DNA from: Branchiostoma belcheri | Taxonomy: Eukaryota; Chordata; Leptocardii; Amphioxiformes; Branchiostomatidae | Assembly: GCF_001625305.1 (NCBI RefSeq) | Contig: NW_017803943.1 | Coordinates: 141,812 to 205,811, forward strand | DNA length: 64,000 nucleotides | Reading direction: 5' to 3' | In this document: positions 24,009 to 35,096 of the stretch, piece after piece | How the letters are laid out: each line of letters starts with the position of its first letter | Position numbering within the stretch: position 1 is the first letter of the stretch | The notes under the pieces: generated by a model | Told to the model about the DNA's origin: nothing | The model's database searches: none | Seen by the model: only the letters and a program-made list of their open reading frames with translations | Made by a program: the position numbers and the translations under genes

Positions 24009-25229
24009 TCAGCACGAAATGCTCTCATTTCTGTCAGTTCTGAGTGCATAGAGTTTCTCTTCCAGAACTTCTACAACTTCTGCTGCCGAGGGTCTGTGAG
24101 TCGGTTGTGCGTTCCAACACCGGGACGCGTGTCTTCTGTACCAACCTTCCAGAACCGACGCGTCTTCATCGCAGTCCTTTTCTGGAAATGCTGGTCGGAC
24201 GTTGTTGGCCACGACGCCAAAGATCACGACGTGAGGGTTTTCGCCCGTGTAGGGGTGTTCTCGTGCCCGCATCTGCCAGAGTGTGATCCCGTAGGAGTAT
24301 ATGTCCGCGCGGGTGGTCGGCGGTTCACCCCGCATGAGCTCGGGCGCGCGGTAAGCGAAGGTACCGGTGAGGTGCGAGCGCTCCGTCGGGCTCACCCTCC
24401 CCGTCTCCCCGTCAACAACTTGGCAGCACCCGAAGTCCCCGAGCTTGCAGCGATCCTCCCTGGTGACCATCACGTTGGCCGGCTTCAAGTCCAAGTGCGC
24501 GATGTTGTGCTTGTGAGAGTAGTCCAAGGCTTTGGAAATGTCCAAGGCGAATCGGAGACGTCTTCGGATGTATAAGGGTTCCTCGGGGTCCGAGATCACC
24601 TGTTGGAGATTCTTCTCACCTGCGTGTTCCATCACTATGAAGGTGTTGTCTTTTAAGGTGGACGAGCTCACTGCGAGGGTCCGTACAATGTTCGGGTGCC
24701 GCAGGTCCAACACGCACAGCTCGGCCTTGAAGCTCTGCACGGCCGCCGGAAGGTTGTGCCTGCATCGGTCCAGCACCTTCACCGCGACGCGCTTTCCCCC
24801 GTACCTGCCCTCGTACACCGTCCCGAACCCCCCGTTCCCTATCGTCTGCCCTCTGTGCAGGTCTTCCTCGCTCACACTACACCTCGCGACGTCCCTGCTC
24901 TCTTTAAACGGCACAACTCTGCAGCAGGGTACGCCCGTCGCCTTCCCGTCGGGGCCACTTCGCTCAGACACCGACCCATTGTTATTGTTGGCCCCGCTGT
25001 CACTAGTAGAATCCCTCCTGCCGACCGAATCGGACGAATTTTTCGAAAAAGCAGCCCACTCTCTCACCTTCTTGCTGAACCTCCTGGCTTGGCTGGGGCT
25101 GGGAGTAGGTTTCTTTGGGGTGCAGCCCATCGCAAGAGTCAACCGTAGCAGCAAACGCTGCTTCTCCACAAGATGGGCGGCAGCTAGGAGTAGTTTCCGC
25201 GCCGTGCGCAATGCTCGAGTTCCTGCCAT
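24009..25229 (-). CDS. MOS: MOS serine/threonine kinase, intronless
   Basis: A germ-cell MAP3K that activates MEK/ERK and maintains meiotic metaphase arrest in animals (family knowledge). Single uninterrupted frame of 406 codons: Gly-loop GNGGFGTV at 131-138, VAVK lysine 151, catalytic loop HLDLKPAN from 245, DFG at 265-267, APE at 295-297. HLD in place of HRD and the DFGCCQ, TFAYRAPEL and YSYGITLWQM blocks are MOS-like. The ~125-residue N-terminal part is Ser/Asn-rich and poorly conserved. The start could be Met1 (25229) or Met34 (25130, MGCTPKKPTP); vertebrate MOS has a shorter N-terminus, and I favour neither strongly. On the minus strand an AT-rich TTATATTAAAG lies about 55 bp upstream. 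Absence of introns is usual for MOS. Confidence 0.93.
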   Translation of the reverse strand: MAGTRALRTARKLLLAAAHLVEKQRLLLRLTLAMGCTPKKPTPSPSQARRFSKKVREWAAFSKNSSDSVGRRDSTSDSGANNNNGSVSERSGPDGKATGVPCCRVVPFKESRDVARCSVSEEDLHRGQTIGNGGFGTVYEGRYGGKRVAVKVLDRCRHNLPAAVQSFKAELCVLDLRHPNIVRTLAVSSSTLKDNTFIVMEHAGEKNLQQVISDPEEPLYIRRRLRFALDISKALDYSHKHNIAHLDLKPANVMVTREDRCKLGDFGCCQVVDGETGRVSPTERSHLTGTFAYRAPELMRGEPPTTRADIYSYGITLWQMRAREHPYTGENPHVVIFGVVANNVRPAFPEKDCDEDASVLEGWYRRHASRCWNAQPTHRPSAAEVVEVLEEKLYALRTDRNESISC

Positions 25230-25294
25230 GCCAGCGGTCCGGCCAGAACTGGTGCTCGGAACCGTCAGCTGCCCCCTTTAATATAACCCGTTTA

Positions 25295-26494
25295 GCCTCG
25301 GCAGCTGGACATTGGTCTACTGGGAAAACTGATCATCCATATCAATCTAAAACCTTAACGCCAAGAACACGCGGTCACCTGGCTTCAAAAAGTCGTCGAA
25401 AACGTCGACAAATCACACTCCTTAAGGTTCGTGCAAACCGTGGTCCGTCTACCTACTAGTATACCCAGCCTCATCACGTATACGTATTAACTGTTACTTG
25501 CTTTCTACATTTTAGTGTATGTAGTACAATGTAAGGAGGTTTTGGAATCGCCTGCCCCCCCGCAGGATAGGCCGGTATTATCCGGCGCGTGGCCGACTCG
25601 TGCGGCAATTATGCAAAAACGCTCCTAATCCTTATTCATCACCCAGATTTTCCGGGCTGTCGGTTTATTTGCCCTGAAAGAATGGGCCGAGAGAATGCTT
25701 ACCGAAAAGAGCATTGTGTAACTCAAACACTGGTCCTCTGTTGTTCCCCTTGTCCGTGACTTTTATTCACTCGTTGCTATTGAAGTTGCAACCGTTCGTT
25801 GTTATGCTTGTGGAAAGTTGTTTTTGGGTCCACAATAAATTTGTCAGAGAGTCTACAAGTCAATTGCACTTACGTATGTGTCATTTTTCAATTCATATGG
25901 CATCGTGTTTGGTAATGTCCCCTTTTCACTAGACGACAATCACCATTGGATTTTCTGTGACCCTTAATTTTATAACTTGAATATCATGCACGATGCAAAG
26001 GTAGGATTTGAAAGACAGCAAAACACACAGAATGTAAAATAATTCGTTCTTTCGAATTTGTTGAGCGATGGTGCAACAAAGTATTTGCTTCTACATCAGA
26101 TGATGAACAAATCAGTCTTAAGTCTTGTATGCCAAAAGTCAACTGACATTGAAGATATGTTCGACTTTCCAAGCTTCAAAGTGACCAATGTTAGGATTCG
26201 ACATTAAAAAAAACTATACATTTGCTACGAAACAAGAATGAAATATGTGTCTTGGAAGAACCATTGTCTCGAACTGCCTAGCCTTAGATCGCGACCACCG
26301 GGCCTGCCCACAAATTTTCAAACCGCCGTCTTAACTAATTCCTAAACCTCGGTCACGCGCCATAACCCAAAACAATAGAAAACACAGCCCATCCCCCCTC
26401 TGTGTAATCACTAGAAGCGTTTATGTAGATTGCACCCCACAGCACGACAGAACGCCAATCTCTTAAGCAGGTGACCGGCCAGCTGCCCTTTGTA
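25295..26494. other. Intergenic, no gene recognised
   Basis: Short frames only; no repeat structure was recognised by eye apart from the tandem array that begins at 26495. Confidence 0.4.
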
Positions 26495-26841
26495 ATGGTA
26501 AGGCCCGAAGAAGCCGTCTCCATCCATTATCTGGCGATGGCAGCAGTAAAACAAAGGACTGGTGACATATGGCACGAGACCCGACTGTGATTACGGGGTA
26601 ATACTGGCGACATGTTACGCCCTGGGATTAGTCAAGCAGATGTACGGTGGTCCCGGGTTGTGTTTTGCACGCCCCTTAAAGACGTTTTGCAGTAGACTCT
26701 TTGAGTGACTTTATTCTTTAGCTTGTAGTGTGTCCGGTTCTTGCCAATTGATCCACCCCATGCTGTTTTCCACTTGCCTCACGATCAGTGTCACTCTGTG
26801 TGTGTCTCTCTTAGTTACAGTGTCTAGCTACGTGTATGGGA

Positions 26842-26880
<39 letters not shown>

Positions 26881-27241
26881 AATGTGATGGTAAGGCCTGA
26901 AGCCGTCTCCATCCATTATCAGGCAGTGGCAGCAGTAAAACAAAGGACTGGTGACATATGGCACGAGACCCGACTGTGATTACGGGGTAATACTGGCGAC
27001 ATGTTACGCCCTGGGATTAGTGCTCAAGTAGATGCGTGGCGGCTTCGGGTGATGTTTTTGTACGCCTCTTGAAGACGTTTTGTAGTAAAGTCTTTAACAG
27101 GATTCCTTTGTCTAGTTTGCAGTTCTTGCAGATTACTTCGCCCAAAGTTGTTTTCGACTAGCCTCACGACCAGTGTCACTCTGTCTGTCTCTCTTCAGCG
27201 TGCCTGTCTATGCTTACGGCGAGCAAGCGAGCGCGCCCGTT

Positions 27242-27289
<48 letters not shown>

Positions 27290-27291
27290 AC

Positions 27292-27379
<88 letters not shown>

Positions 27380-27660
27380 CGTGTGCGTGTGTGTGCGTGT
27401 GCGCGCGTGTGCGTGCGTCAGTGGCAGCAGTAAAACAAAGGACCGGTGACATATGGCACGAGACCGGACTGTGATTACGGGGTAATACTGGCGACCCGTA
27501 CGGTGGTCCCGGGTTAAGTTTTACACCCCTCTTAATCTTGGAGATATTTGTAGTAGACTTCGACTTTATTCTTTAGCCTGTAGTGTGTCGTTTTTGCCAT
27601 GCTGTTTTCCACTTGCCTCACAATCAGTGTCACTCTGTCTGTCTCTCTTACAGTCAGCCT
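26495..27660 (+). repeat. Three diverged tandem units of ~400-500 bp separated by (GT)n
   Basis: The block GTAAAACAAAGGACTGGTGA + ATATGGCACGAGAC + TTACGGGGTAATACTGGCGA recurs at about 26545, 26935 and 27430. Each is followed by an ACGTTTTG...GTAGTA...CTTTATTC stretch and a CCACTTGCCTCACGATCAGT-like end (27145 and 27605). (GT)n of growing length separates them (26844-26878; 27245-27415). Lies directly beyond the 3' end of Gal3ST-B. Confidence 0.8.
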
Positions 27661-27683
27661 CACTTTATGCCAAGGAGGCCATT

Positions 27684-29079
27684 TTAAACTTCCTTGGTTA
27701 CGTTTTGTGGCGCCCTTCTGCCTTGCAGTCTACTTAATCTCTTTTCGCGTAGAACGTGAGCCCGATTTCTCATCCACGCGTACCGGGAGCGGAGGAGCCG
27801 GCAGAACTGGTAGTCGACGTGGAACCGCCGGCTCCACGGGGTCGGTCCAAACTCCAGCCGCGCCGACTGGTTGTCGCTCCGCTCCCTGGGGTGACAGAAC
27901 CTCCTCGTCCGCTCGTGCATGTCCCTGAAAGTCTGTACCTGTAAAGAATATAATGTAATATTGTTATTAATTGATGTATTAATTGATGCTTAATGTGTAT
28001 TTTACTATACAAAACCGAGAAAATGAAAATTCAGCCTAACTTTTTGTGAGTAATATTGATCCATGTGGTTAATACAAGACAATACATATACTAGTAGGGT
28101 GTATCTAATTACAAAAATCTAGCTGTTGTAGCTGTAATGTAGGTGAAAATCCCTAGTAGGTCCGGATATCGTGCCTTTGCAATTTGGGAAAGGCACTTCA
28201 CGAATTTCCTCACCCGTATCAACCGGTGCAAACGAGAATACATAGCTTTGGCTAGGGACTTCCAGACGTAAATCGATGTAGATCCCGTGTTTTTAGAGAG
28301 TCGCACCGTTAAAGAGCCCACCACACCTATCATCAAGGGTGTTTTAGGTGTAAGTTGCTTAAACTATGCAGTCCGCATCCAGTCTTACTAGCATACGCAG
28401 CTTAGTGTACCGTAAAACTTGTGCTACACTAGCTAAAATCCTAGGAAACTTTACCGATTACGCGTTGCCTAATAATCATACATATACTCTGTACATACGA
28501 TGACGTTATCCACACATGTATTTAGCTTAGTTAGATCTATAGTTAAGTTGTAGAAGACCGTACAAAAGTCTCTGTACTTTTTGTGTGTGTCAATAAAGAA
28601 TCTCTGTTGATAATATAAAAAATAACCAAATAAAAAAAGCATCAAAGAACCCGTACCTCTGCCCAGAAGTCTCTCCCTTCTCGGTTGATTTTCTCCCAGA
28701 GAGACGTGTTGAAGTGGCGGTACAGGATGTAGTCTGCTCGGCTCCAGTTCTCGTGCTGCGCTCGGAGCTCCGGGGTGGCAGTCACGTTTTTTAGTCTATA
28801 GCTGCAGCCACAAATAGTCAACTGAGCTTCAATGTTGAGTGCCTGCGTTATGTTTGTGTGTGTAAGTGTTTTTGTGCGTGTCCATTCTCTCTCTCTCTGT
28901 GTATGTTTGTGTGTGTGTGTGTGTGCGTGTGTATGGTGTGTGTGCGTGTGTATGTGTGTGTGTGCATGTGTGTGTGTGTGTGTGCTGTGTGTGAGTGTAT
29001 GTGTGTGTGTGTGTGCTGTGTGTGTGAGTGTGTGTGCATGTGTGTGTGTGTGTGTGTGANNNNNNNNNNNNNNNNNNNN

Positions 29080-29171
<92 letters not shown>

Positions 29172-32100
29172 TGTGTGTATGTGTGTGTGTGGTGTGTGTG
29201 TGTGTGTGTGTGTATGTGCGTGTGTGTGTTTTTGTATGTGTGTGTGTCATTTTCTGTCTTCACTTTCATTTACAGAATAAGTGAGAAATTCACAGTGATG
29301 ACTGAGAAAAAAGATATTCACACGTGAATTATTCACGGATCATATTAGATTTTTTGTTATCCTGTTCTTACCTTTGGGGTCCACGTTTCTTGTAGAGGAT
29401 GTCCACCATGTCCCAGCACATGTACCTCTTCAGCAGGACTAGCGACGCGTCCAGGTACTCCAGGATCAGAACAAGCATGAACTCCCGCTCCAGTCGGGTC
29501 ACGTACGCTTCTACATACTGAGCAAACGTAACAATACAGTATTTTCAGACAAAAATGACCACCTTTATTGCACATTTTTGCCACACTGGGCAAAAGTACA
29601 GGTCACAACAATACATGTTGAACAGATACAAAATAAAACTAACCTTCACTAGATAATGAATAAAAACATCGGCCCGAAGTTCTGAACTCCACACACTAGC
29701 TCCCTTACAAGATACTGGATATGCTGACTAGGCCATGGCACACAGGTACATTCCGAATGTACTTAATTTCCCAAAAACACCTTGCTGCAAGAAATGACTA
29801 CTTTCGCACAGGTACAGTGCGTTCTGCCGATGTGCTTGTTACCTGTACGAACTTACCTCGGCATCCAAGCGCGCCGAAAAATTAATACCCATGTCCCAAG
29901 ACATCAGGTTTGTGTGCGAAAACGGTTGCCTCATTCTATTTCTCCACGGGTCCTCGTAGAAGCTTGGTTGTCGTAGAAATGCTGTGAGTGTATTCTTCCT
30001 TGGCAACTTATACTTTCCTGGTAAAGCATAGTAGTTCATAGCTGACTTCAGATGACTGGATGGCGGACAGGAGTAAAAGAAATAAAGTTTGACCAATACA
30101 GATTTAATTAGTGTCCATTATATTTCCACATACACACATTTCATAAAGTTTAAAAAGTGCAATATGTGTGCTTTTGTTTTAACGTTGTAAGTCGTATGGC
30201 TATTTTAAAAGAAACGAAAGCCCCTATTATATTGCTAGAATGTTCTGTGGCGTCGAATGGCCGAGTGGGTAGTCGGATACATGTACAGGAAATCAAGAGG
30301 TCGCGGGTTTGTTTTCTTGCATTTCTGGCTAGACGTTATGTCCTTGGGAAATGCATTTTACATGGCTTTTCTCACTCCATCCAGGTGTAACGATTATATG
30401 TAAAACGGGTACCTGACTTCAGTTGGGGTGGTAAAAGGCAGTGGACGGTACCGGTGATAACCTAAGTAGAATTAGGGGGAAGGGTTCCGCCTTCCAACCG
30501 TGACAGTGCTCTAGACACTGACTGCCCCTACTATGGGCCTGATAAAGACTATGTGACCGTAGACAGACAAGTCTTCTCACCTGAAGGGTTCCCGTAAGAT
30601 GGCGAGGTAAACCGTGTCGTTCGGCATGATGCTGTGAAACACGTCCCGGCGGTACACGGCGTGGTTTGTCAGGATGTTGAAGGGCTCGTCGTTAATCCGC
30701 CTCATGTACTGACTCTCTTTCAGCGGGTATGGCCAGCCTGGAGTAATTATAAGGAGCAAAGATTTATTCTGGAAAAGATGATATAGTTGATGCCAGATCT
30801 TTTTATTCATACCTGAATCCTATTTTTTGCGAAATATGCGATAAAGCTGCTCGTGACCAATCGTTGTCAAATACCAATGTAGTTACAATGCCTTTGTATG
30901 ACAGTATGTTTTTAACTGCTGATGAAACATTTTTCCTTATGCTGTAACAATATCTACGTATGTCTCAACGGTTCTACGCTTGGGACTGCATTGTATTGAG
31001 ACAGTAATTACATCTAGCTTTAGTACACAGTGAACTATGTAACATCTAGCTTCAGTGAACGGTAAACCATAATAGCCATAGCTTGATGAAGATGACAGAC
31101 TGTCATCGAAACGTGGACCCATATCATGTAAAAACGAATGGTTATGAATAAAAGAACTTAACTATTACCACCGTACCACCATTGGAACTTCGACTGATGA
31201 GATCGATGGCCAAATCTAGCCTTTACCAGGCTTCGGGAGGTGGCTGGAAATAGAGGTAGCATGCCAGGGGAGTTGGTCTGCTGGAGAGAACAGTTTGCCG
31301 CTCACAGACCAACTCCCCTGGCATGCTATCTCTCTATCTGGCCGATTTCTACTCTTTCCAACCGCCTCCCGAAGCCTGGTAGAGGCTAGACCAAATCTTA
31401 ATTACCTAGATTGAACCACGTAGTATCGCTGCTTCCATTGGGGAGGACGAAGTTGAGGCCATGCCGCAGCCCAAATCTGTAGAAGAGTTGACACATGGCC
31501 GTTCCTCCAGCCTTGTGGACTTTGATGAAAACGAAGTTTGTCTTCTTCCGACAGGACTGTCCCAGAATTACGTCATCGCGATCCGATAATATCGATTTCA
31601 CTGATCGATCGCCAAAAGGTCGCCACTGGCAGAGGCGGGATATTCTAAGTGATATAAAGATTCTTTATTGACACAACAAAAAGTACAGGGACTTTTGTAT
31701 GGTCTTCTACAACTAAAGATCTAACAAAGTTAAATACATGTATGGATAACTTCATCCTACGCACAGAATATATGTATGTGGCAAATTACGTACAGAATAT
31801 ATATCAGTGATAACAATAAAGGTTTAACTATTCTCTAACCGTAGTCTCTAAGATTGAAACATTCTTTAATGTATATATGAGTGAATTGTTTACACAGGAA
31901 AACAGTTAACTCAAGAAACTGGATAGATCTTGAAAACTGCCAGACTTTCCGCATTCCCAGCTCTAAAACTTGCATTGGGTAACTATTTAGAGAAAATATA
32001 GCCTCCTGTGCAGGCTCCGAGGCGGGTGGGAATTTTGATACAGCATTTTGAAGAGTTTTAACGCGTTTTTTTAATAGCCGGCCATCCTACAACCAGCCGC

Positions 32101-32462
32101 CGGGAGAAGGTTCCATTTCGCCCATGTTAATGCGCCTTTTGAAAGACTTTTCTAATCCTCTTTTGCTTTTTTCGTGCCGAATGGAAGCAGGCTCCGTGAG
32201 CGGAATGGAACCTTGTAGGATGGGCGGCTATTAAAAGAACGCGTTAAAACTCTTCAAAACGCTGTATCAAAATTCCACCCGCCCCGGAGCCTGCACAGGA
32301 GGCTAGAGAAAATAGCACGCACGTGTTGGTCAAGTTGGACTTCGTCGTCATCACAGGGTTGTAGGACACGTCAACACACGAAAACAGATAGTACGCCCAC
32401 AGGACGACGGACGCTGCAACTGCGACTGTTAGTCCCCGCCACAGGTTCACCTGTTGTCTCAT
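27684..32462 (-). CDS. Galactose 3-O-sulfotransferase-like gene B, intact
   Basis: Exons (minus): 32462-32323, 31644-31406, 30737-30581, 30055-29857, 29517-29372, 28801-28657, 27938-27684, with no frame break: 426 aa, the usual Gal3ST length. Order: a cytoplasmic tail of about 10 residues, anchor LTVAVAASVVLWAYYLF, short stem with NLT glycosylation sequon, PAPS-binding FVFIKVHKAGGTA, RFGLRHGLNFVLP block, ILREPFS, HLKSAMNYYALPGK, LEREFMLVLILEYLDASL, CWDMVDILY and a basic tail. Expected Golgi-lumenal sulfation of galactose termini; acceptor specificity cannot be read from sequence. It is an inverted paralogue of gene A, with exon sizes 157, 199, 146 and 145 identical, but exons A2 and A3 are one exon here. 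Confidence 0.92.
28130..28335 (+). mobile_element. SINE body fragment
   Basis: TTGGGAAAGGCACTTCACGA, TTTGGCTAGGGACTTCCAGA and CGCACCGTTAAAGAGCCCA match, in the opposite sense, the element at 40030-40345. Gal3ST-B intron. Confidence 0.65.
28855..29250 (+). repeat. Long (GT)n microsatellite with assembly gap
   Basis: About 390 bp of imperfect GT, interrupted by 20 N at 29060-29079. True length unknown. Gal3ST-B intron; overlapping Cys-Val and Thr-His frames are artefacts. Confidence 0.97.
30245..30560 (+). mobile_element. tRNA-derived SINE, degenerate
   Basis: Head GTGGCGTCGAATGGCCGAGT, degraded B box GAGGTCGCGGGTTTG, then TCCTTGGGAAATGCATTTTA as in the other copies. Gal3ST-B intron. Confidence 0.6.
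31217..31388. mobile_element. TAGCC-ended hairpin MITE with 9-bp target duplication
   Basis: TAGCCTTTACCAGGCTTC...GAAGCCTGGTAGAGGCTA ends. Flanks are GGCCAAATC at 31208-31216 and GACCAAATC at 31389-31397 (one mismatch). The inner arms are an ACCAACTCCCCTGGCATGCT palindrome. Just beyond exon 2 of Gal3ST-B. Confidence 0.82.
31999..32305. mobile_element. 307-bp inverted-repeat element, TAGCCTCC ends, 9-bp target duplication
   Basis: Arms of about 90 bp: TAGCCTCCTGTGCAGGCTCC...GGAGCCTGCACAGGAGGCTA, with inner TTTTAACGCGTT and CATCCTACAA segments. GAGAAAATA flanks both sides (31990-31998, 32306-32314). It sits 17 bp inside intron 1 of Gal3ST-B. The equivalent site in gene A (CTATTTTCTCTA, 1788-1799) is unoccupied. 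Confidence 0.85.
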
Positions 32463-32469
32463 GGCGTCA

Positions 32470-33760
32470 GTTTGGGAGGTTAGCGAAGTACGGTAGTTTA
32501 GTACCGGCCTGAACCTCGGTTCAGACTAATGCTGTAACGTTCTTACGATCGCTGAGATTATGTTGTAAGCAGGTCCAGTATCCAATCGTTGTTACAGCAT
32601 CTAGCTATATGGGAGAAATTATCTCTGTACGTGGTGGCAGTATACACTAGTATACACCGGTGGCATCGTTTATCCTAGTACAGAACTTTAGATGCAGCCC
32701 ATTTTGCTGTGCAACAGCCCAACGTTATAGTTTAACTGGTTACAATTTTATCAAAGCCCATCGGCTTGCTCGCCCACCCTACTTTTATTATTAGATCTTG
32801 CCTTCGGCCTAGTTCGTTAATAGTTGAAAGTAGGACGTCACCGAGACGGAAAATGTAGTAGACACGTACCGATGATCCTGTCGAAGGGTCCAGATTCGTA
32901 TTCTGTACACAATTAACTTGTCTAAGAATAAAGAGCATCACGGAATGGTTCTAAACTGAATAAACAATTAATATCAATCCTGGGATCAAGGCAAATTAAA
33001 GCGCGACTTGTATTGCAACCACAGCACGTGAGTCCTGCCTGACACTGGTACTCATTTCCTCAGGTTGACTGAATTCAAGACTGTTATCTAACCGGTTGAG
33101 AGCTAAAAATCGTAAAGAAAAGAAGAAAGAATCTGATACATATATCCAGGCCTGTCAGTCCTCTGTGTCCAGTACTGTTGAGGAGGTCTCTGTACATGTC
33201 ACCAGATTACGTCAAAGCGATTTTACCAAGCTCGTCGCGTCCTTGGTCTGACCTTTCACTCCTGATTCAAAGTGGTTTGACGGGTATGTACTGGGGAGGA
33301 CAGGGTCAAAGGACGTCAGTGACGTCAGATGACAATTCTTTATACATTTGTAACTTTAAACTAAGTAGTAGTGAAACAACGTAACGATTTCAGGGGTTAA
33401 ATCCCTGCCATGATTTGTCTGTTGTAAATAAAGTTTATGTGAACGTCGACTTTCTTGTATTGAATTATTTTAACACATATGTTACACCCGTGAATATTAT
33501 CATTAAGTCACAAAATAGGAAGACTCTTTTTACACAACCAAGCAAGTATTTTATTCAGCCGACGTTTCGACGTAGGAAGGTGACAGACGGTCACCGAAAC
33601 GACGACTGTGTAAAAAAAGTCTTTTCATTCACTACCCATACATGCCGGTAGGTGTCACTGCTGCAATCAACCATTCACGAGTTTCCTCATCCCCAGGATG
33701 CATTGCGAATCCTGGGGTCTAAACCTCATTTGCATAGGGCAGGAAGGCATCGGAATGATG
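32470..33760. other. Intergenic upstream of Gal3ST-B
   Basis: No gene recognised. Contains a short dispersed motif around 33556-33600 (AGGTGACAGACGGTCACCGA) whose relatives, in either orientation, occur near 970, 31088 and 40435. Confidence 0.4.
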
Positions 33761-33764
33761 CAGC

Positions 33765-33955
33765 TAATATAGTTAGGCTAGGACTAAGCAAAAACAACGA
33801 CTTCCATATACCTCTTTCAATAGTCATTATTCAATACATACGAATATAGTCAAGAGAGGTTTTTTTTCACAAGTTGACATTATACTGGCAATGAATGTTG
33901 TGCAACGCGTCTCGGAGACTTGCCAAGAATGTCCTGAACCTGTAGTGACGTAAAC
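33765..33955 (+). repeat. Duplicated segment shared with 44030-44230
   Basis: Both contain GACTAAGCAAAANCAACGACTTCCAT (N marks the variable base), ACAAGTTG and ATGAATGTTGTGC plus GACGCGTCTC/AACGCGTCTC in the same order and orientation. One copy lies before the P450 gene and one after it, as expected if this P450 unit was once tandemly duplicated. Confidence 0.7.
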
Positions 33956-34100
33956 ACCTGTTGTGACGTTACGCCGTACCTGTACGTGGCCGTCCGGACG
34001 TCAGCTAACCCAACAAGTCCGCGAACTGTGCGTAAACATCGCTTTTACTTCCGGGTCAAGCACAAAGGACCCTTCAGACAGCCCCGCCCCCTATGAAAAT
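33940..34100 (-). promoter_or_regulatory. Inverted copy of the promoter-like block at 10090-10265
   Basis: Reading the minus strand: the GGGGCGGGGCTGTCTGAAGG GC-box region, CCGGAAGTAAAAGCG, GGGTTAGCTGACGTCCGGAC and CCACGTACAGGTACGG occur in the same order as at 10090. No coding frame follows on the minus side before Gal3ST-B, so the exon it would drive is unknown; it could also act toward the P450. Confidence 0.45.
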
Positions 34101-34149
34101 ATCCCTTCAAGACCCTTCAAATACCAGCATAATTCTGCTTCATAAGTAA

Positions 34150-35096
34150 CATGAATGTATATAAACAGCAGATTGAGTTATAGTGTTCCGGGTCTGAGTA
34201 ATCGGCGAAACATTTAGATAAAAGAAAAATATTATAGTTCAGTCCAATTTTATAGGACTTGGTATTTCTTTAAACTTCCTTGCTTTTAGTTATATTAACA
34301 CGTTATGTGATCATTCACATACAAACCGATTCTGCAAAAAAAAATCGGCACAAATATAACGTTACCTCTCTGGATAACACAGAGGATCTTTTCTGATGAC
34401 AAGAGTTGTATTATAATAAGGCCATGTTGATTTGATTATATGGATGACATCCTCGCGCGCATGAATTTTCGGCCGTTTCCAAAAAAAAAAAAAGTTTTCA
34501 ACCACACTGTAAATCGTGCAAAACAGTTGCTAAATGAGCAAAAATATACCATAAGTTGCAAGGAAAACATTTAGAAACGATACCAATGTCGTAGAATGCC
34601 AAAATCAAAGGAAAAAAGACAAAAATGTAAAGAAATTAATTCGAAGGGTAGATTATTCGCCATAACATATCCTGTGCCATTTGTTCAACCTTCATGACCA
34701 CGTAGATTTCATAGTGAAAGCAACTTTTTTTTTTGCAAAACTTTTTTTTTATTCGCACGCGCGCATCAGTTTTGGGGTTCTCAGAGGATGTCATCCATAT
34801 TATCAAATCAACATGGCCTAAAAGAGAGTTGTCATCACCCCACCCTTCTACCCCCTCCCGCGTATGAAATGGTTTAACCCTTGCCAGGGGGATGACCCGA
34901 AACGAAAGATTATTGTCCGGTTGGTCGATGACCTCCCGTCCCAATCTTTGTGGCGGAGGTCCTTCACAGCAAGAAACCGTGACAAGGCTTCTCACCTTTT
35001 CTGACAAACAACACTGAAGAAAACCTCAAGAAACTTGGAGGCCAGCGTCACCGATCCCTTGACACCTGTTAAGTCTTCTTACACCAACTTTTCGAG
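34150..35096. other. Upstream region of the P450 gene
   Basis: AT-rich, with A-runs at 34335, 34482 and a T-run at 34725. Two TACGTCATCC/ATGTCATCC-like patches (34445, 34785) around CGCGCGCAT repeat each other in reverse. No gene. Confidence 0.35.

Noticed and set aside
24532..25281. 249-codon open frame on the plus strand
   Set aside because: Antisense shadow of the GC-rich MOS gene; no domain, no splice context.
27148..27474. Open frames rich in Cys-Val
   Set aside because: Translation of (GT)n; the same applies at 8442-8653, 28829-29327, 36760-37177 and 43050-43291.
33178..33384. Small plus-strand frame upstream of Gal3ST-B
   Set aside because: No similarity, no splice context; probably chance.
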